DNA of 64,000 bases from Cupriavidus taiwanensis (GTDB lineage Bacteria; Pseudomonadota; Gammaproteobacteria; Burkholderiales; Burkholderiaceae), in the NCBI RefSeq assembly GCF_900249755.1, contig NZ_LT976853.1, positions 1,768,575 through 1,832,574 of the forward strand, given 5' to 3'. The position numbers and the translations under genes are program-made. Below are positions 1 through 9,319 of this stretch, one piece after another (the first letter of the stretch is position 1; each line of letters starts with the position of its first letter). The notes under the pieces were generated by a model, which saw nothing but the letters and a program-made list of their open reading frames with translations, had not been told where the DNA came from and made no database searches.

Positions 1-252
1 CTCGCCCATCTGCACCTGGCCGGTCTGCACGCCGCGCTTGATCTCGTTGGCCTTGAGCAGCGACCCGTTGGGGTGCAGCACGATCTTGAGCTTGCCGCCG
101 GTGGCCTTGTCGACGTCGGCGGCCATCTGCTGCAGGTTCTCGGTGTGCAGGTTGGCGACGGGGTAGCCGGTGGGCAGGTCCCACTTGGTGTCCGCCTGTG
201 CCGCCACGGCGGCCAGCATCAGCGTGGCCGCGATCATTGCCTTGACTCGCAT
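1..252 (-). CDS. TRAP transporter solute-binding protein, DctP-like (5' part only)
   Basis: Only the first 84 codons are in the window; the gene continues beyond base 1. The product starts with a short Sec signal peptide (MRVKAMIAATLMLAAVAAQA, cleavage likely after residue 20). The mature region reads as a periplasmic binding protein of the TRAP DctP family: an N-terminal strand, a helix (HTENLQQMAADVDKATGGKL) and then the GSLLKANEIKRGVQTGQVQMGE segment typical of the family. Such proteins capture organic acids in the periplasm for DctQM-type permeases. The start is supported by AGGAGA about 7 bases upstream. It lies 123 bases downstream of the amidase on the same strand, so the amidase may act on the imported compound. 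The ligand cannot be told from this fragment. Confidence 0.85.
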   Translation of the reverse strand, partial: MRVKAMIAATLMLAAVAAQADTKWDLPTGYPVANLHTENLQQMAADVDKATGGKLKIVLHPNGSLLKANEIKRGVQTGQVQMGE

Positions 253-375
253 CTCGATCTCTCCTGGTGTGCGCGCGGGGGCGCGGTTGTACAGCGGGTT
301 GCGTACTACCTGGTGCCACGCGCGGGCCCGGCCCGTGGGCGCGCGCGGCGCAAGATCAGCGGCGCGGCAGCGGGC

Positions 376-1740
376 TCAGTCGTCGCGCGGTGAGGGTTGC
401 ACGATGCGCTCCAATGCAAGCGCCGTGCCGAGCAGCCCGGCGTCGCGCATCGGTCCGTGCGACAGCATCAGGCCCACCGGCAGTTCGTCCGGCGCGTGGC
501 AGGGCATCGACACCGAGCAGCCGTCGAAGAAATTGAAGGCCGAGGTATTGCGCAACAGCAGGGCATTGACGCGGAAGAAGTGCGCGTCATCGGTGCGCAG
601 CGGCGCGATCTCGGGCGCGACCATCGGCACGGTGGGGCAGACCACCGCGTCGAAGCCGGCCAGGCGCGCTTCCATGCGGGCGATCCAGTCCAGCCGCGCG
701 CGGCCCAGGTCGATATAGTCGGCGGCGCTGATGCCCGCGCCGCGGTCGATGCGCGACGCCACGCGCGCATCGTAGCGGTCGCGGCGCGCCGCCAGCACGT
801 GGCGGTGGATAGCATAGGCCTCGGCCGCGCTGAAGCCGCCGTGCGCGTTCAGCGCGGCCAGTTCGACGAGTTCTGGCAGGTCGACATGCTCCAGCCGCAC
901 GCCGGCGGCCGACAGCCGGCCCAGCGCGCGGTCGAAGGCGCGCGCCACCACCGGGTCGAGATCGTCCAGCAGCAGCTGGCGCGGGATTGCCAGGCGCGTG
1001 GCGGCGGCATCGGTCACGCGCGGCAGCACCGCGCTGTCGGCAATCACGCTGTCCACCGCAATGCAGTCGCCGACCGTGCGCGCCATGGCGCAGGCGGTGT
1101 CGAGCGTGTACGACAGCGGGAAGGCGCCGGTCAGCGGCACGCGCCGCGCGGTGGGCTTGAAGCCGGTAATGCCGCACAGCGCGGCCGGGATGCGGATCGA
1201 CCCTCCGGTATCGCTGCCCAGCGCGGCGACCGCCAGCCCCAGCGCCACCGATACCGCGGCGCCCGACGACGATCCGCCCGGGATGCGCGCGGCGCCATCG
1301 CCGCTGGCCGGATTGACCGGCGTGCCGTAATGCGGATTGATGCCCACGCCGGAGAACGCGAACTCGGTCATGTTGGTACGCCCGACCAGCGCCGCCCCGG
1401 CCGCGCGCAGCCGCGCCACCACCGCGGCGTCGGCGGCGGCCGGCGCGGCATCGGCGCGCACCAGCGAGGCGGCACGGGTGACCTCGCCGGCGACGTCATA
1501 CAGGTCCTTGATCGAAACCGGCAGGCCCGCCAGCGGATGCAGCGCCTTGCCGGCGCGGCTGGCGGCATCGGCGGCGCGCGCCACCTGCGCGGCGGCGTCG
1601 AAGGTGCTGTGCAGGAACACGGCCTCGGCCGCCGGCGTGGCTGCCCGGGCCGCGGCCTGCTCGACGATCTGCGCGCGGCTGGTGGTGCCGTCGCGCAGGC
1701 GGGCGTTGAGGGTGTCGAGGTCGGGAAGCATCAATGGCAT
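376..1740 (-). CDS. Amidase signature family hydrolase
   Basis: A 454-residue amidase of the Ser-cisSer-Lys family, probably cytoplasmic. The catalytic elements are visible: Lys78 in SIKDLYDVAG, the Gly-Ser-rich stretch GGSSSG at 155-160 with the cis-Ser near 157, and nucleophile Ser181 in GSDTGGSIRIPA. Length is normal for the family. No good ribosome binding site precedes the first ATG, and an ATG three codons in is equally possible. It is followed by the TRAP binding protein on the same strand, which suggests a pathway of uptake then amide hydrolysis. Substrate specificity in this family is not predictable from sequence; the glutamyl-tRNA amidotransferase subunit GatA is a relative, but no gatB or gatC is adjacent. 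Confidence 0.88.
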   Translation of the reverse strand: MPLMLPDLDTLNARLRDGTTSRAQIVEQAAARAATPAAEAVFLHSTFDAAAQVARAADAASRAGKALHPLAGLPVSIKDLYDVAGEVTRAASLVRADAAPAAADAAVVARLRAAGAALVGRTNMTEFAFSGVGINPHYGTPVNPASGDGAARIPGGSSSGAAVSVALGLAVAALGSDTGGSIRIPAALCGITGFKPTARRVPLTGAFPLSYTLDTACAMARTVGDCIAVDSVIADSAVLPRVTDAAATRLAIPRQLLLDDLDPVVARAFDRALGRLSAAGVRLEHVDLPELVELAALNAHGGFSAAEAYAIHRHVLAARRDRYDARVASRIDRGAGISAADYIDLGRARLDWIARMEARLAGFDAVVCPTVPMVAPEIAPLRTDDAHFFRVNALLLRNTSAFNFFDGCSVSMPCHAPDELPVGLMLSHGPMRDAGLLGTALALERIVQPSPRDD

Positions 1741-1896
1741 GGGGTCTGCATGGGTGGTGCGGGCAGGCTGGCAGCGCGCGGGGGGCGGGGCCGCCGGGTG
1801 AAGCCCGGGAGCCTCAAGGGTAGCAAGAAGCCCGGCAAGGTGACAGGTAGGGAAGGCCTCTAGGTGCGCCGGCCGGGGGGCGGCTGGGGGAGCCGG

Positions 1897-3012
1897 CTAG
1901 GGGCGGCGCGGCAGTTGCACCTCGAACACGGTGCCGCCCGGATCGGAGCGGGCGTCGATCGCGCCGTGGTGGGCGGTGGCGATTTCCTTCGCGATATACA
2001 GCCCGAGCCCCAGCCCGGGCGCGTTCCTGTCGTGCCGGTCCTCGCCGCGCCTGAGCGGGTTGAAGATCTGGCCCAGTGTCTGCGGATCGATCGGCGGGCC
2101 GCTGTTCCAGACCGCGACAAGGACCTGCGCATCCTGGCCCGTCACGACAACGCGGACCGGCGCGTCCGCCGTGCCGTACGTGACGGCATTGGTGACCAGG
2201 TTTGAGAGCAGCTGCTGCAGCCGCAGGCCGTCCCAGGTGCCCTGCACGTTGCCATGGACCGCGAATTCGATGCGGTGGCGCGGGTGGGCGGCGCGCAGCT
2301 GGTCGACGGCATCGCCGAAAACCTGCGCCAGGTCGATCCCGGCAGGCGCGATATTGATGCCCAGGCCAAGCTTGGTCCGGTTGAAATCGCACAGGTCGTC
2401 CAGCAGCGAATTCATGCGGGCGCCGCTGCGGATCAGGCGCGCCGCGGCTTCCGAGACTTTCTCGCCGGCATTCAGCGCCGCCAGGAACTGGGCGGTGGTC
2501 TGGATGGTCTGCAGCGGGCTGCGCATGTCGTGTCCCAGCATGCCGAGCAGCAGGTTGCGCGCCTGCTCGGCCTGCGCATCGAAGAAGGCCACGGATTCCG
2601 CGACCGCCTGGTCGATGGCCTCGTTGAAACGCATCATGTCATCGAGTTCGGGCGGGGCCGGATGGCAGGCATCGAGCCACAGGCACAGCACGCTGGCGCG
2701 CAGGGCCCGGTACTCGCTGACCATCTGGTTGATGCTGAAGCCATGGCGCGCCCGCAGCAGCGCGTGGGTCTGCGCCGCGGTTTCCGGTGCATCGGAGAGG
2801 CGCGGCGCACGCCCCTGGGACTTCTCGCGCTGGGCGTGTCGCGTTTGCGGGGTCGACAGGTCCCTGGCCACGGCCTGCAGGATCTGCTGCGCGTGATCGC
2901 GCAGCGCGGGCGCATCCATGTGTCTGGCGGCCGGCATCAGGGTGGCAGCAAACGACTCCCATTCGGTCAGGATTCGGCCCATGTCGCGCAGGATGAAATC
3001 GGCAAGTCGCAT
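1897..3012 (-). CDS. Sensor histidine kinase with N-terminal RsbRD-like domain
   Basis: 371 residues, no membrane segment or signal peptide, so a soluble kinase. Residues 1-150 form an all-helical RsbRD_N-like sensory domain (pattern RHGFSINQMVSEYRALRASV). A HisKA dimerisation helix follows, with phospho-acceptor His161 in LGHDMRSPL. The HATPase domain has an N box (LLSNLVTNAVTYG, about 269-280) and a glycine-rich box (PGLGLGLYIAKEIA, about 338-351). CGGAG stands 6 bases before the ATG. No response regulator is adjacent, so it is an orphan kinase here. Relatives in Burkholderiales are often near stress or diguanylate cyclase genes; the input signal is unknown. Confidence 0.88.
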   Translation of the reverse strand: MRLADFILRDMGRILTEWESFAATLMPAARHMDAPALRDHAQQILQAVARDLSTPQTRHAQREKSQGRAPRLSDAPETAAQTHALLRARHGFSINQMVSEYRALRASVLCLWLDACHPAPPELDDMMRFNEAIDQAVAESVAFFDAQAEQARNLLLGMLGHDMRSPLQTIQTTAQFLAALNAGEKVSEAAARLIRSGARMNSLLDDLCDFNRTKLGLGINIAPAGIDLAQVFGDAVDQLRAAHPRHRIEFAVHGNVQGTWDGLRLQQLLSNLVTNAVTYGTADAPVRVVVTGQDAQVLVAVWNSGPPIDPQTLGQIFNPLRRGEDRHDRNAPGLGLGLYIAKEIATAHHGAIDARSDPGGTVFEVQLPRRP

Positions 3013-3103
3013 ATGTGCTCCGGCAGGATGGGGCGAACCCGTCTGTGCACCCGGGTCGGATCCATCTTACGCTGATTGCGGGCGCGTCCGGCCCGCCGCG
3101 GTC

Positions 3104-3322
3104 TCAGCCTTGGGGTTCGTCGCCGCTGCCGGCGGCGGCGCGCAGGCGTATGCCGCCGTCGTGGCGATGGATATGCAGTTCGCCGTTCTCGCGCCTGGCC
3201 TGCGCCCAGCCCGCCGAGATGGCGTCCTCGAGCGTCGGGAACCGTTGCGGCTGTGCAAGGCTTTCGGAGTCGAGTGCCCAGCCGGAGTCGGCCGGTGTAA
3301 CGCGAATGATTCGCGCTTGCAT
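3104..3322 (-). CDS. DUF2188-like small protein
   Basis: A 72-residue protein starting MQARIIRVTPADSGWALDSE. The pattern of an N-terminal strand (W-A-L), then 'PTLEDAISAGWAQARRENGELHIHRHDGGIR', fits the DUF2188 fold: a small alpha-beta domain ending in a conserved H-x-x-D-G-x-I-R motif. An ATG eight codons upstream would lengthen it, but GGGAGG sits at the right distance for the ATG at 3322. The histidine kinase follows 91 bases downstream on the same strand. DUF2188 proteins are common in Burkholderiales, often stress-associated, and their function is not established. Confidence 0.75.
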   Translation of the reverse strand: MQARIIRVTPADSGWALDSESLAQPQRFPTLEDAISAGWAQARRENGELHIHRHDGGIRLRAAAGSGDEPQG

Positions 3323-3340
3323 ATTGCCTCCCGGATCGGG

Positions 3341-3374
3341 GCGCAAAAAAAGCGCCCGCTAGATGCAGCGGGCG
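3341..3374 (-). terminator. Rho-independent terminator (leftward)
   Basis: Read on the minus strand, an 8-bp perfect stem (CGCCCGCT / AGCGGGCG, 3367-3374 with 3353-3360) closes a 6-base loop and is followed by seven T residues (3345-3351). It lies downstream of the SOS-box operon and just upstream of the DUF2188 gene, so it probably ends the transcript that starts near 4180. Confidence 0.8.
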
Positions 3375-3433
3375 GTCGAAGCCGAATGGGTGAACGCATT
3401 CGACAGTTCGATATTGCGCGCTGTGTTCGCCAT
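3359..3433 (-). CDS. Possible 24-residue ORF overlapping the terminator
   Basis: ATG at 3433 opens a frame of 24 codons (MANTARNIELSNAFTHSAST then ARCI) whose TAG lies at the start of the terminator loop. A weak purine run (GTAGGGATATGCT) precedes the start. The only support is the tight fit between a short frame and an intrinsic terminator, as seen for leader peptides or small-RNA genes. I recognise no homologue. It could equally be a chance frame inside the 3' region of the SOS operon transcript. Confidence 0.3.
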   Translation of the reverse strand: MANTARNIELSNAFTHSASTARCI

Positions 3434-3592
3434 AGCATATCCCTACTCAAGCGGTAGCGTGGCAGAAGTGCATCACGTCTTGATGCTTGCTGGTGCCTGC
3501 AACAAGGGCCACGCTTGCGCCCGGGCCGAGCCGGCAGGTAGTGCGATGGCCGGCGCGCATCGTGGCACGCCGGGAGCAGGCCGGGCTGGGCT

Positions 3593-3913
3593 TCACGCGG
3601 GTTCCGCGCGGTAGGCCGACCAGTAATAGTGGCTGTGCCGGTTATGGCGCGCAAGCTTCTTCACGATAAAGAGCCGGACCGTGCCGAGATGGCCGGCTTC
3701 GACCAGCACCTCATGGTGATTGGGCGCATTGGCCGTGGCGCGCGGCAGGGTCTGCAGCGCGGCGGCGACATGGTGTCCCTGCACTTGCGCCAGGATGCCG
3801 TTCGCCCCGGGGACCGGATACGTGGCAGGCGTGGAGGGCGTGGAGGGCGTGGCCGATGTTGCGGGCGCTGCCGCCGGCAGCTGGCAGCCCACCGCGCGTT
3901 TGCTGTTGCCCAT
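3593..3913 (-). CDS. Hypothetical protein, second gene of the SOS-box operon
   Basis: 106 residues. The N-terminal third is low-complexity (a Thr/Pro/Ser/Ala run, roughly residues 14-33, encoded by imperfect 9-base repeats). The C-terminal 65 residues look folded and basic: HHEVLVEAGHLGTVRLFIVK followed by KLARHNRHSHYYWSAYRA. No signal peptide or membrane segment is present, and I recognise no family. The start lies 2 bases after the stop of the zinc-ribbon gene, so the two are almost certainly co-translated and share the LexA box. The basic, aromatic C-terminus would be compatible with nucleic-acid binding, but that is a guess. Confidence 0.6.
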   Translation of the reverse strand: MGNSKRAVGCQLPAAAPATSATPSTPSTPATYPVPGANGILAQVQGHHVAAALQTLPRATANAPNHHEVLVEAGHLGTVRLFIVKKLARHNRHSHYYWSAYRAEPA

Positions 3914-3915
3914 GC

Positions 3916-4164
3916 TCACCTCCGCCCGGGCACGATGCGCACGCCGTCCCGGCACACCTCGATCTGCGGCTGGTGGCCGTAGGCGCGCAGCAGCCGGACA
4001 TCGTTCCTGGCGGAAGCCGGCAGGTCCTGGCGGCACGCCAGCGCCCCGCGGCTGATGCGGAAGGCGCCGCAGGCGGGGCAGAGATAGAGATAGCCGCGGG
4101 GCGCGGCGCGCGTGCGCTCGGCAGCAGCGCCGCAGAGGGGGCAGTTTGCGGGTTCGGGCGACAT
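3916..4164 (-). CDS. Small zinc-ribbon protein under a LexA box
   Basis: 82 residues starting MSPEPANCPLCGAAAERTRA. Two CxxC knuckles (CPLC at 8-11 and CPAC at 29-32) separated by a Tyr/Leu strand form a classical zinc ribbon. The pattern 'YLYLCPACGAFRISRGAL' resembles the stand-alone zinc ribbons found at the front of some defence and restriction-type proteins. No catalytic domain follows. The first ATG lies 16 bases after a near-consensus LexA operator at 4181-4200, so the gene should be repressed by LexA and induced by DNA damage. The downstream 106-residue gene starts 2 bases after the stop. Function unknown; a DNA-repair or damage-response accessory role is inferred from regulation only. 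Confidence 0.75.
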   Translation of the reverse strand: MSPEPANCPLCGAAAERTRAAPRGYLYLCPACGAFRISRGALACRQDLPASARNDVRLLRAYGHQPQIEVCRDGVRIVPGRR

Positions 4165-4180
4165 GGGGGGCTCGGGTGAG

Positions 4181-4200
4181 TACTGTATGGATATACAGTA
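4181..4200 (-). promoter_or_regulatory. LexA (SOS) box
   Basis: TACTGTATGGATATACAGTA matches the CTGT-N8-ACAG LexA operator used by beta- and gammaproteobacteria; it differs from the E. coli consensus only at two central bases. On the minus strand a -10-like TATACT (4202 to 4197) overlaps the box, so LexA binding would block RNA polymerase at the promoter of the zinc-ribbon gene. Confidence 0.88.
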
Positions 4201-4397
4201 TAGCGTTTCCCTGCCGCTTGGCGAGGGTCCGCGGCGCCGTGCGGCCCATCCGTTACCCACGCCGGAACGAAACGCCCGAAATGTCGTTTTATTCGTGGTA
4301 ATTCGCCGATAAACTGTCAGGCCAAAGGCGGTGGCGATACGGTTCGCGCCCCAAGTCTGGCCGCCGCCCAATGCCCCCATCGAAAGGAATCTCCCGC

Positions 4398-5000
4398 ATG
4401 TCACGCAAGCCAGCCGAAAGCGCGCCCGCCGCCGTGTCCGCCGACACCCCCGCCGACGCCCCCGCCGGCAGGCCGGCCACCGCGCTGTCGCGCGCCGCCG
4501 GCGCGAATATCGTGTCGTCGTCGCACCTGGTGTCGGTGCGCAGCCCCGAGTTGTCGGAATTCGAGTTCGGCCTGAACACGGCCTACAACGCCTACAGCCG
4601 CTGGGTGGTGCGCTGCATGGGCGCCGCCGGCGTGCGCGACTTGACCTTCCTGGATGTGCTGGTGCTGCATCACGTCAACCACCGTGGCCGGTCGAAGCGG
4701 CTGGCCGATATCTGTTTCGTGCTCAACGTGGAAGACACGCACCTGGTCACCTACGCGCTGAAGAAGCTGCAGGGACTGGGGCTGGTCAGCGGGGAGCGGG
4801 TCGGCAAGGAGGCCACGTATTCGACCACCGAGGCCGGCGCCGAGGCGTGTGCGCGCTACCGCGAGATCCGCGAACAATGCCTGACCAGCAACTTCACCGC
4901 GGGCAGCGAAGAAAATGCCGAAATCGGCGAACTGGCCCGGCTGATGCGGGTGCTGACCGGGCTGTACGAGCAGGCTGCGCGGTCGGCGACGTCACTCTGA
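4398..5000 (+). CDS. MarR-like winged-helix DNA-binding protein
   Basis: 200 residues from the ATG at 4398, which has AAGGA 9 bases upstream; an in-frame ATG at 4371 lacks this. The first ~40 residues are Ala/Pro-rich and disordered. The rest is a winged helix-turn-helix of the MarR/HTH_27 type: a dimerisation helix (FGLNTAYNAYSRWVVRCMGA), recognition region 'SKRLADICFVLNVEDTHLVTYALKKLQGLGLV' and a wing 'GERVGKEATYSTTEAGAE'. It stands alone between the divergent SOS operon and purL. Its targets are not evident. An imperfect inverted repeat (AACGAAACG near 4263 with CGTTTTATT near 4282) lies upstream and could be its own operator. Confidence 0.8.
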   Translation: MSRKPAESAPAAVSADTPADAPAGRPATALSRAAGANIVSSSHLVSVRSPELSEFEFGLNTAYNAYSRWVVRCMGAAGVRDLTFLDVLVLHHVNHRGRSKRLADICFVLNVEDTHLVTYALKKLQGLGLVSGERVGKEATYSTTEAGAEACARYREIREQCLTSNFTAGSEENAEIGELARLMRVLTGLYEQAARSATSL

Positions 5001-5075
5001 GCCCTCTGGCGACGTCAGGTGACGCATAAGCATTATCACGCCAGATCATAACACAGCACGGCGACGATGTCGCAG

Positions 5076-5105
5076 TGCAAAATCCGGGTCCCGGCAAGGT
5101 ACAAT
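5076..5105 (+). promoter_or_regulatory. Candidate promoter of purL
   Basis: A good -10 hexamer TACAAT (5100-5105) follows a weak -35 (TGCAAA, 5076-5081) with an 18-base spacer. It lies 84 bases before the purL ATG. The -35 is poor, so the call rests mainly on the -10. Confidence 0.4.
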
Positions 5106-5189
5106 AGCGGTTTCCCGCCAGCCGGCACCCCATGCAGCGGTGCCGGCCAAGCTGCAGCCCCTACCTCTCGCCTCCCGACCGCTACGATC

Positions 5190-8100
5190 ATGGCGCATTT
5201 CTCGTGCTTCCCCGGCGCTTTGGCGCTTTCCGCCTTCCGTCAGCAACGCCTGCTTACCGCACTCCGGCAAATCGATGCCGATATCGAGTCGGTGCATGGC
5301 CAGTTCCTGCATTTTGTTGACGCGCAGACGCCGCTGTCGGCCGACGACCAGTCGCGCGTGGCGGCGCTGCTGACCTACGGCGCGCCGTTCGCCGATCAGC
5401 CCGAGGGCGACCGCTTCGTGGTGATCCCGCGCTTCGGCACGATCTCGCCGTGGGCCAGCAAGGCCACCGATATCGCCCACAACTGCGGCCTCACGCATAT
5501 CCACCGCATCGAGCGCGGCATCGAAATCACGGTTATCTGCAAGAAGGGCCTGCTGCGCGGGCGCAAGACGCTGGACGCGGATACCCGCGCCGCGGTCGCC
5601 GCGCACCTGTTCGACCGCATGACCGAGACCGTGGTCGCGTCGCGCGACGATGCCGCCGGCCTGTTCCAGGAACTGCCGGCCAAGCCGCTGCGCTTTATCG
5701 ATATCTCGGCCGGGCGCAGCGCGCTGGCCGCGGCCAACGTCGAGATGGGCCTGGCGCTGTCCGAGGACGAGATCGACTACCTGGTCGAAGCCTACGGCAA
5801 GCTGGAGCGCAACCCGACCGATGTCGAGCTGATGATGTTCGCGCAGGCCAACAGCGAACACTGCCGCCACAAGATCTTCAACGCCACCTGGACCATCGAC
5901 GGCGTGCAGCAGGACAAGTCGCTGTTCGCGATGATCCGCAATACGCACCAGCTCAATCCGCAGGGCTCGATCGTGGCCTACTCGGACAACTCGGCGGTGA
6001 TGGAAGGCGACGTGGCCGAGCGCTGGTTCCCGCGCGGCGACGACCACAAGTACGGCCGCCACGAGGCGCTGACGCATACGCTGATGAAGGTGGAGACGCA
6101 CAACCACCCGACCGCGATCTCGCCGTTCCCGGGCGCCTCCACGGGAGCCGGCGGCGAAATCCGCGACGAGGGCGCGACCGGCCGCGGCGCCAAGCCCAAG
6201 GCCGGCCTGACCGGCTTCACGGTGTCCAACCTGATGCTGCCGGATGCGGTCGAGTCCTGGGAAAACGACCGCGATACCGCCCAGCCGGTGGCGCACCGCA
6301 ACCCCGACCACAAGCCCGGCGTGACCGGCAAGCCGGACCGCATCGCCTCGCCGCTGCAGATCATGATCGACGGCCCGCTCGGCGGCGCCGCGTTCAACAA
6401 CGAATTCGGCCGCGCCAACCTGGGCGGCTACTTCCGCGTCTACGAGCAGAACGTGGGCGGCACCGTGCGCGGCTACCACAAGCCGATCATGATCGCGGGC
6501 GGCATCGGCAATATCGACGCCTCGCACACGCACAAGAACCCGCTGCCGGCCGGCACGCTGCTGATCCAGCTGGGCGGCCCGGGCATGCGCATCGGCATGG
6601 GCGGCGGCGCCGCCAGCTCGATGGCAACCGGCACCAACACCGCCGACCTGGACTTCGATTCGGTCCAGCGCGGCAACCCCGAGATGGAACGCCGCGCGCA
6701 GGAAGTGATCAACGCCTGCTGGCAGCTCGGCGACGCCAACCCGATCCTGTCGATCCACGACGTCGGCGCGGGCGGCATCTCCAACGCCTTCCCGGAACTG
6801 GTCGACGGCGCCGGCCGCGGCGCGCGCTTCGACCTGCGCCAGGTGCACCTGGAAGAGTCCGGCCTGTCGCCGGCGGAAATCTGGTGCAACGAGTCGCAGG
6901 AGCGCTATGTGCTGGCGATCGCGCCGGACAGCTTCCCGCAGTTCCAGGCCATGTGCCAGCGCGAGCGCTCGCCGTTCGCCGTGGTCGGCATCGCCACCGA
7001 AGAAAAGCAGCTGCAACTGGTCGACGCCAGCGTCGACGCCGCGCTCAAGGAACACTACGCCGTCGACATGCCGATGGACGTGCTGCTGGGCAAGCCGCCG
7101 CGCATGCACCGCGACGTCAGGCGCGTCGAGCAGGAACTGCCGGCGGTGGACGTGACCGGCATCAGCCTGGAGCAGGCCGTGCGCGACGTGCTGCGCCACC
7201 CGACCGTGGCCAGCAAGTCGTTCCTGATCAGTATCGGCGACCGTACCGTCGGCGGCATGAACGCGCGCGACCAGATGGTCGGCCCGTGGCAGGTGCCGGT
7301 GGCCGACGTGGCCGTGACCACGCTGGACTACAAAGGCAGCGCAGGCGAAGCCATGACGATGGGCGAGCGCACGCCGCTGGCCGTGATCGATGCCCCGGCC
7401 TCCGGCCGCATGGCGGTCGGCGAGGCGCTGACCAACCTGGCCGCCGCGCCGGTCAAGGACCTGGGCAAGGTCAAGCTGTCGGCCAACTGGATGGCGGCCT
7501 GCGGCGTGGAAGGCGAAGATGCCAGGCTGTATGACACCGTGCACGCCGTCGGCATGGAACTGTGCCCGGCGCTCGGCATCAGCATTCCGGTCGGCAAGGA
7601 TTCGCTGTCGATGCGCACCAAGTGGCAGGACCAGGGCGTCGACAAGGAAGTGGTCGCGCCGGTGTCGCTGATCATCTCGGCCTTTGCCGCGGTGGACGAC
7701 GTCAACCGCACGCTGACGCCGCAACTGCGCACCGACGCCGGCGACACCGTGCTGATCGCCGTCGACCTCGGCCGCGGCAAGAACCGCATGGCCGGCAGCA
7801 TCCTGGCGCAGGTGACGCAGCAGGTGGGCGACAGCGCCCCCGATGTCGACAACGCCGAGGACCTGAAGAACTTCTTCAACGTGATCCAGCGCCTGAACCG
7901 CGAAGGCAAGCTGCTGGCCTACCATGACCGTTCCGACGGCGGCTTCATGGCCACGCTGGCCGAGATGGCCTTTGCCGGCCACTGCGGCGTCTCGCTCAAC
8001 GTCGACATGCTGGCGCTCGATCCGCAGCAGGAACAGGACTACGGCGACGCCAAGAACTGGGCCCAGCAGATCGCCGAGCGCCGCAACGACCAGACCCTGC

Positions 8101-9236
8101 GCGCGCTGTTCGCGGAAGAACTGGGCGCGGTGGTGCAGGTGCGCATGGAAGACCGCGACGCGGTCTTCGCGGTGCTGCGCGAAGCCGGCCTGTCGGCATG
8201 CAGCCACGTGGTGGGCAAGCCCAACGCCACCGACCAGGTCGAGATCTACCGCGACGCGAAGAAGGTGTTCGGCGCCTCGCGCACCGACCTGCAGCGCAAC
8301 TGGAGCGAAGTCAGCTGGCGCATCGCGCGCCTGCGCGACAACCCCGTTTGTGCAGACAGCGAATACGACCGCCTGCTGGACGCCGCCGACCCCGGCATCA
8401 GCCCGGTGCTGACGTTCGATCCGGCCGAGGACATCGCCGCACCGTTCATCGCGACCGGTGTCCGTCCGCGCGTGGCGATCCTGCGCGAGCAGGGCGTCAA
8501 CTCGCAGATCGAGATGGCGTACAGCATGGATCGCGCGGGTTTCGACACGCACGACGTGCATATGAGCGACCTGATCGCGGGCCGCGCCAACCTGGCGGAT
8601 TTCCAGGGCTTCGTCGCCTGCGGCGGCTTTAGCTACGGCGACGTGCTGGGCGCGGGCGAGGGCTGGGCCAAGACCATCCTGTTCAACGGGCAGATGGCCG
8701 AGCAGTTCGCGGCGTTCTTCAACCGGCAGGACACGTTTGCGCTGGGTGTCTGCAACGGCTGCCAGATGATGAGCAACCTGGCCCCGATCATCCCGGGTGC
8801 GGGTGCGTGGCCCAAGTTCACGCGCAACCAGTCGGAGCAGTACGAAGCGCGCTATGTCACGGTCGAGGTGCAGTCCTCGCCGTCGATCTTCTTCGCCGGC
8901 ATGGAAGGCAGCCGCATCCCCATCGTGGTCGCGCACGGCGAAGGGTTTGCGGACTTCTCGCAGCAGGGCAATATCGACCAGGCCCACGTGGCGCTGCGCT
9001 TTGTCGACAACTACGGCGCGGTCACGCAGACCTATCCGCTCAACCCGAACGGCTCGCCGGACGGCATCACCTCGGTGACCACCGTCGACGGCCGCTTCAC
9101 CGTGCTGATGCCGCACCCCGAGCGCGTATTCCGCGCCGCGACCATGAGCTGGGCGCCGGACGCGTGGAAGCAGGTTGCCGACGGCGGCAGCCCGTGGATG
9201 CGGATGTTCCGCAATGCGCGGAAGTGGGTGGGGTAA
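5190..9236 (+). CDS. purL: Phosphoribosylformylglycinamidine synthase (large, single-chain)
   Basis: 1348 residues, the normal size for the gram-negative single-chain enzyme. It performs step four of de novo purine synthesis, turning FGAR, ATP and glutamine into FGAM in the cytosol. Visible are the N-terminal domain, the tandem AIRS-like synthetase domains ([60 protein letters not shown]) and a C-terminal class I glutaminase domain. That domain carries the nucleophile Cys in [14 protein letters not shown] and the His-Glu pair in MPHPERVFR. The start at 5190 ([20 protein letters not shown]) matches the family N-terminus, although the frame is open further upstream. It is transcribed alone and followed by a strong terminator. 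Confidence 0.98.
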   Translation: MAHFSCFPGALALSAFRQQRLLTALRQIDADIESVHGQFLHFVDAQTPLSADDQSRVAALLTYGAPFADQPEGDRFVVIPRFGTISPWASKATDIAHNCGLTHIHRIERGIEITVICKKGLLRGRKTLDADTRAAVAAHLFDRMTETVVASRDDAAGLFQELPAKPLRFIDISAGRSALAAANVEMGLALSEDEIDYLVEAYGKLERNPTDVELMMFAQANSEHCRHKIFNATWTIDGVQQDKSLFAMIRNTHQLNPQGSIVAYSDNSAVMEGDVAERWFPRGDDHKYGRHEALTHTLMKVETHNHPTAISPFPGASTGAGGEIRDEGATGRGAKPKAGLTGFTVSNLMLPDAVESWENDRDTAQPVAHRNPDHKPGVTGKPDRIASPLQIMIDGPLGGAAFNNEFGRANLGGYFRVYEQNVGGTVRGYHKPIMIAGGIGNIDASHTHKNPLPAGTLLIQLGGPGMRIGMGGGAASSMATGTNTADLDFDSVQRGNPEMERRAQEVINACWQLGDANPILSIHDVGAGGISNAFPELVDGAGRGARFDLRQVHLEESGLSPAEIWCNESQERYVLAIAPDSFPQFQAMCQRERSPFAVVGIATEEKQLQLVDASVDAALKEHYAVDMPMDVLLGKPPRMHRDVRRVEQELPAVDVTGISLEQAVRDVLRHPTVASKSFLISIGDRTVGGMNARDQMVGPWQVPVADVAVTTLDYKGSAGEAMTMGERTPLAVIDAPASGRMAVGEALTNLAAAPVKDLGKVKLSANWMAACGVEGEDARLYDTVHAVGMELCPALGISIPVGKDSLSMRTKWQDQGVDKEVVAPVSLIISAFAAVDDVNRTLTPQLRTDAGDTVLIAVDLGRGKNRMAGSILAQVTQQVGDSAPDVDNAEDLKNFFNVIQRLNREGKLLAYHDRSDGGFMATLAEMAFAGHCGVSLNVDMLALDPQQEQDYGDAKNWAQQIAERRNDQTLRALFAEELGAVVQVRMEDRDAVFAVLREAGLSACSHVVGKPNATDQVEIYRDAKKVFGASRTDLQRNWSEVSWRIARLRDNPVCADSEYDRLLDAADPGISPVLTFDPAEDIAAPFIATGVRPRVAILREQGVNSQIEMAYSMDRAGFDTHDVHMSDLIAGRANLADFQGFVACGGFSYGDVLGAGEGWAKTILFNGQMAEQFAAFFNRQDTFALGVCNGCQMMSNLAPIIPGAGAWPKFTRNQSEQYEARYVTVEVQSSPSIFFAGMEGSRIPIVVAHGEGFADFSQQGNIDQAHVALRFVDNYGAVTQTYPLNPNGSPDGITSVTTVDGRFTVLMPHPERVFRAATMSWAPDAWKQVADGGSPWMRMFRNARKWVG

Positions 9237-9275
9237 GGCCCACCGACGCCCGCGTGTCGGGGCAGTTGAGTCAGT

Positions 9276-9303
9276 AAGCCACCGGCTGGGCCGGTGGCTT
9301 TTT
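9276..9303 (+). terminator. Rho-independent terminator of purL
   Basis: An 11-bp perfect stem AAGCCACCGGC / GCCGGTGGCTT with a 3-base loop (TGG, 9287-9289) runs into a T tract (9299-9303). It starts 39 bases after the purL stop codon. Confidence 0.9.
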
Positions 9304-9319
9304 GCATGGCGGGTGTGCG

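Noticed and set aside
3593-4249. A single 218-codon gene covering the SOS operon region
   Set aside because: The first half of that frame overlaps the zinc-ribbon gene in another frame; the CxxC pattern, the start at 4164 and the new start at 3913 support two separate genes.
5046-9116. A 1356-codon open frame on the minus strand opposite purL
   Set aside because: It is an antisense shadow of a high-GC gene: the sequence is rich in Arg, His, Gly and Val repeats and has no domain pattern, whereas purL on the plus strand has all its motifs.
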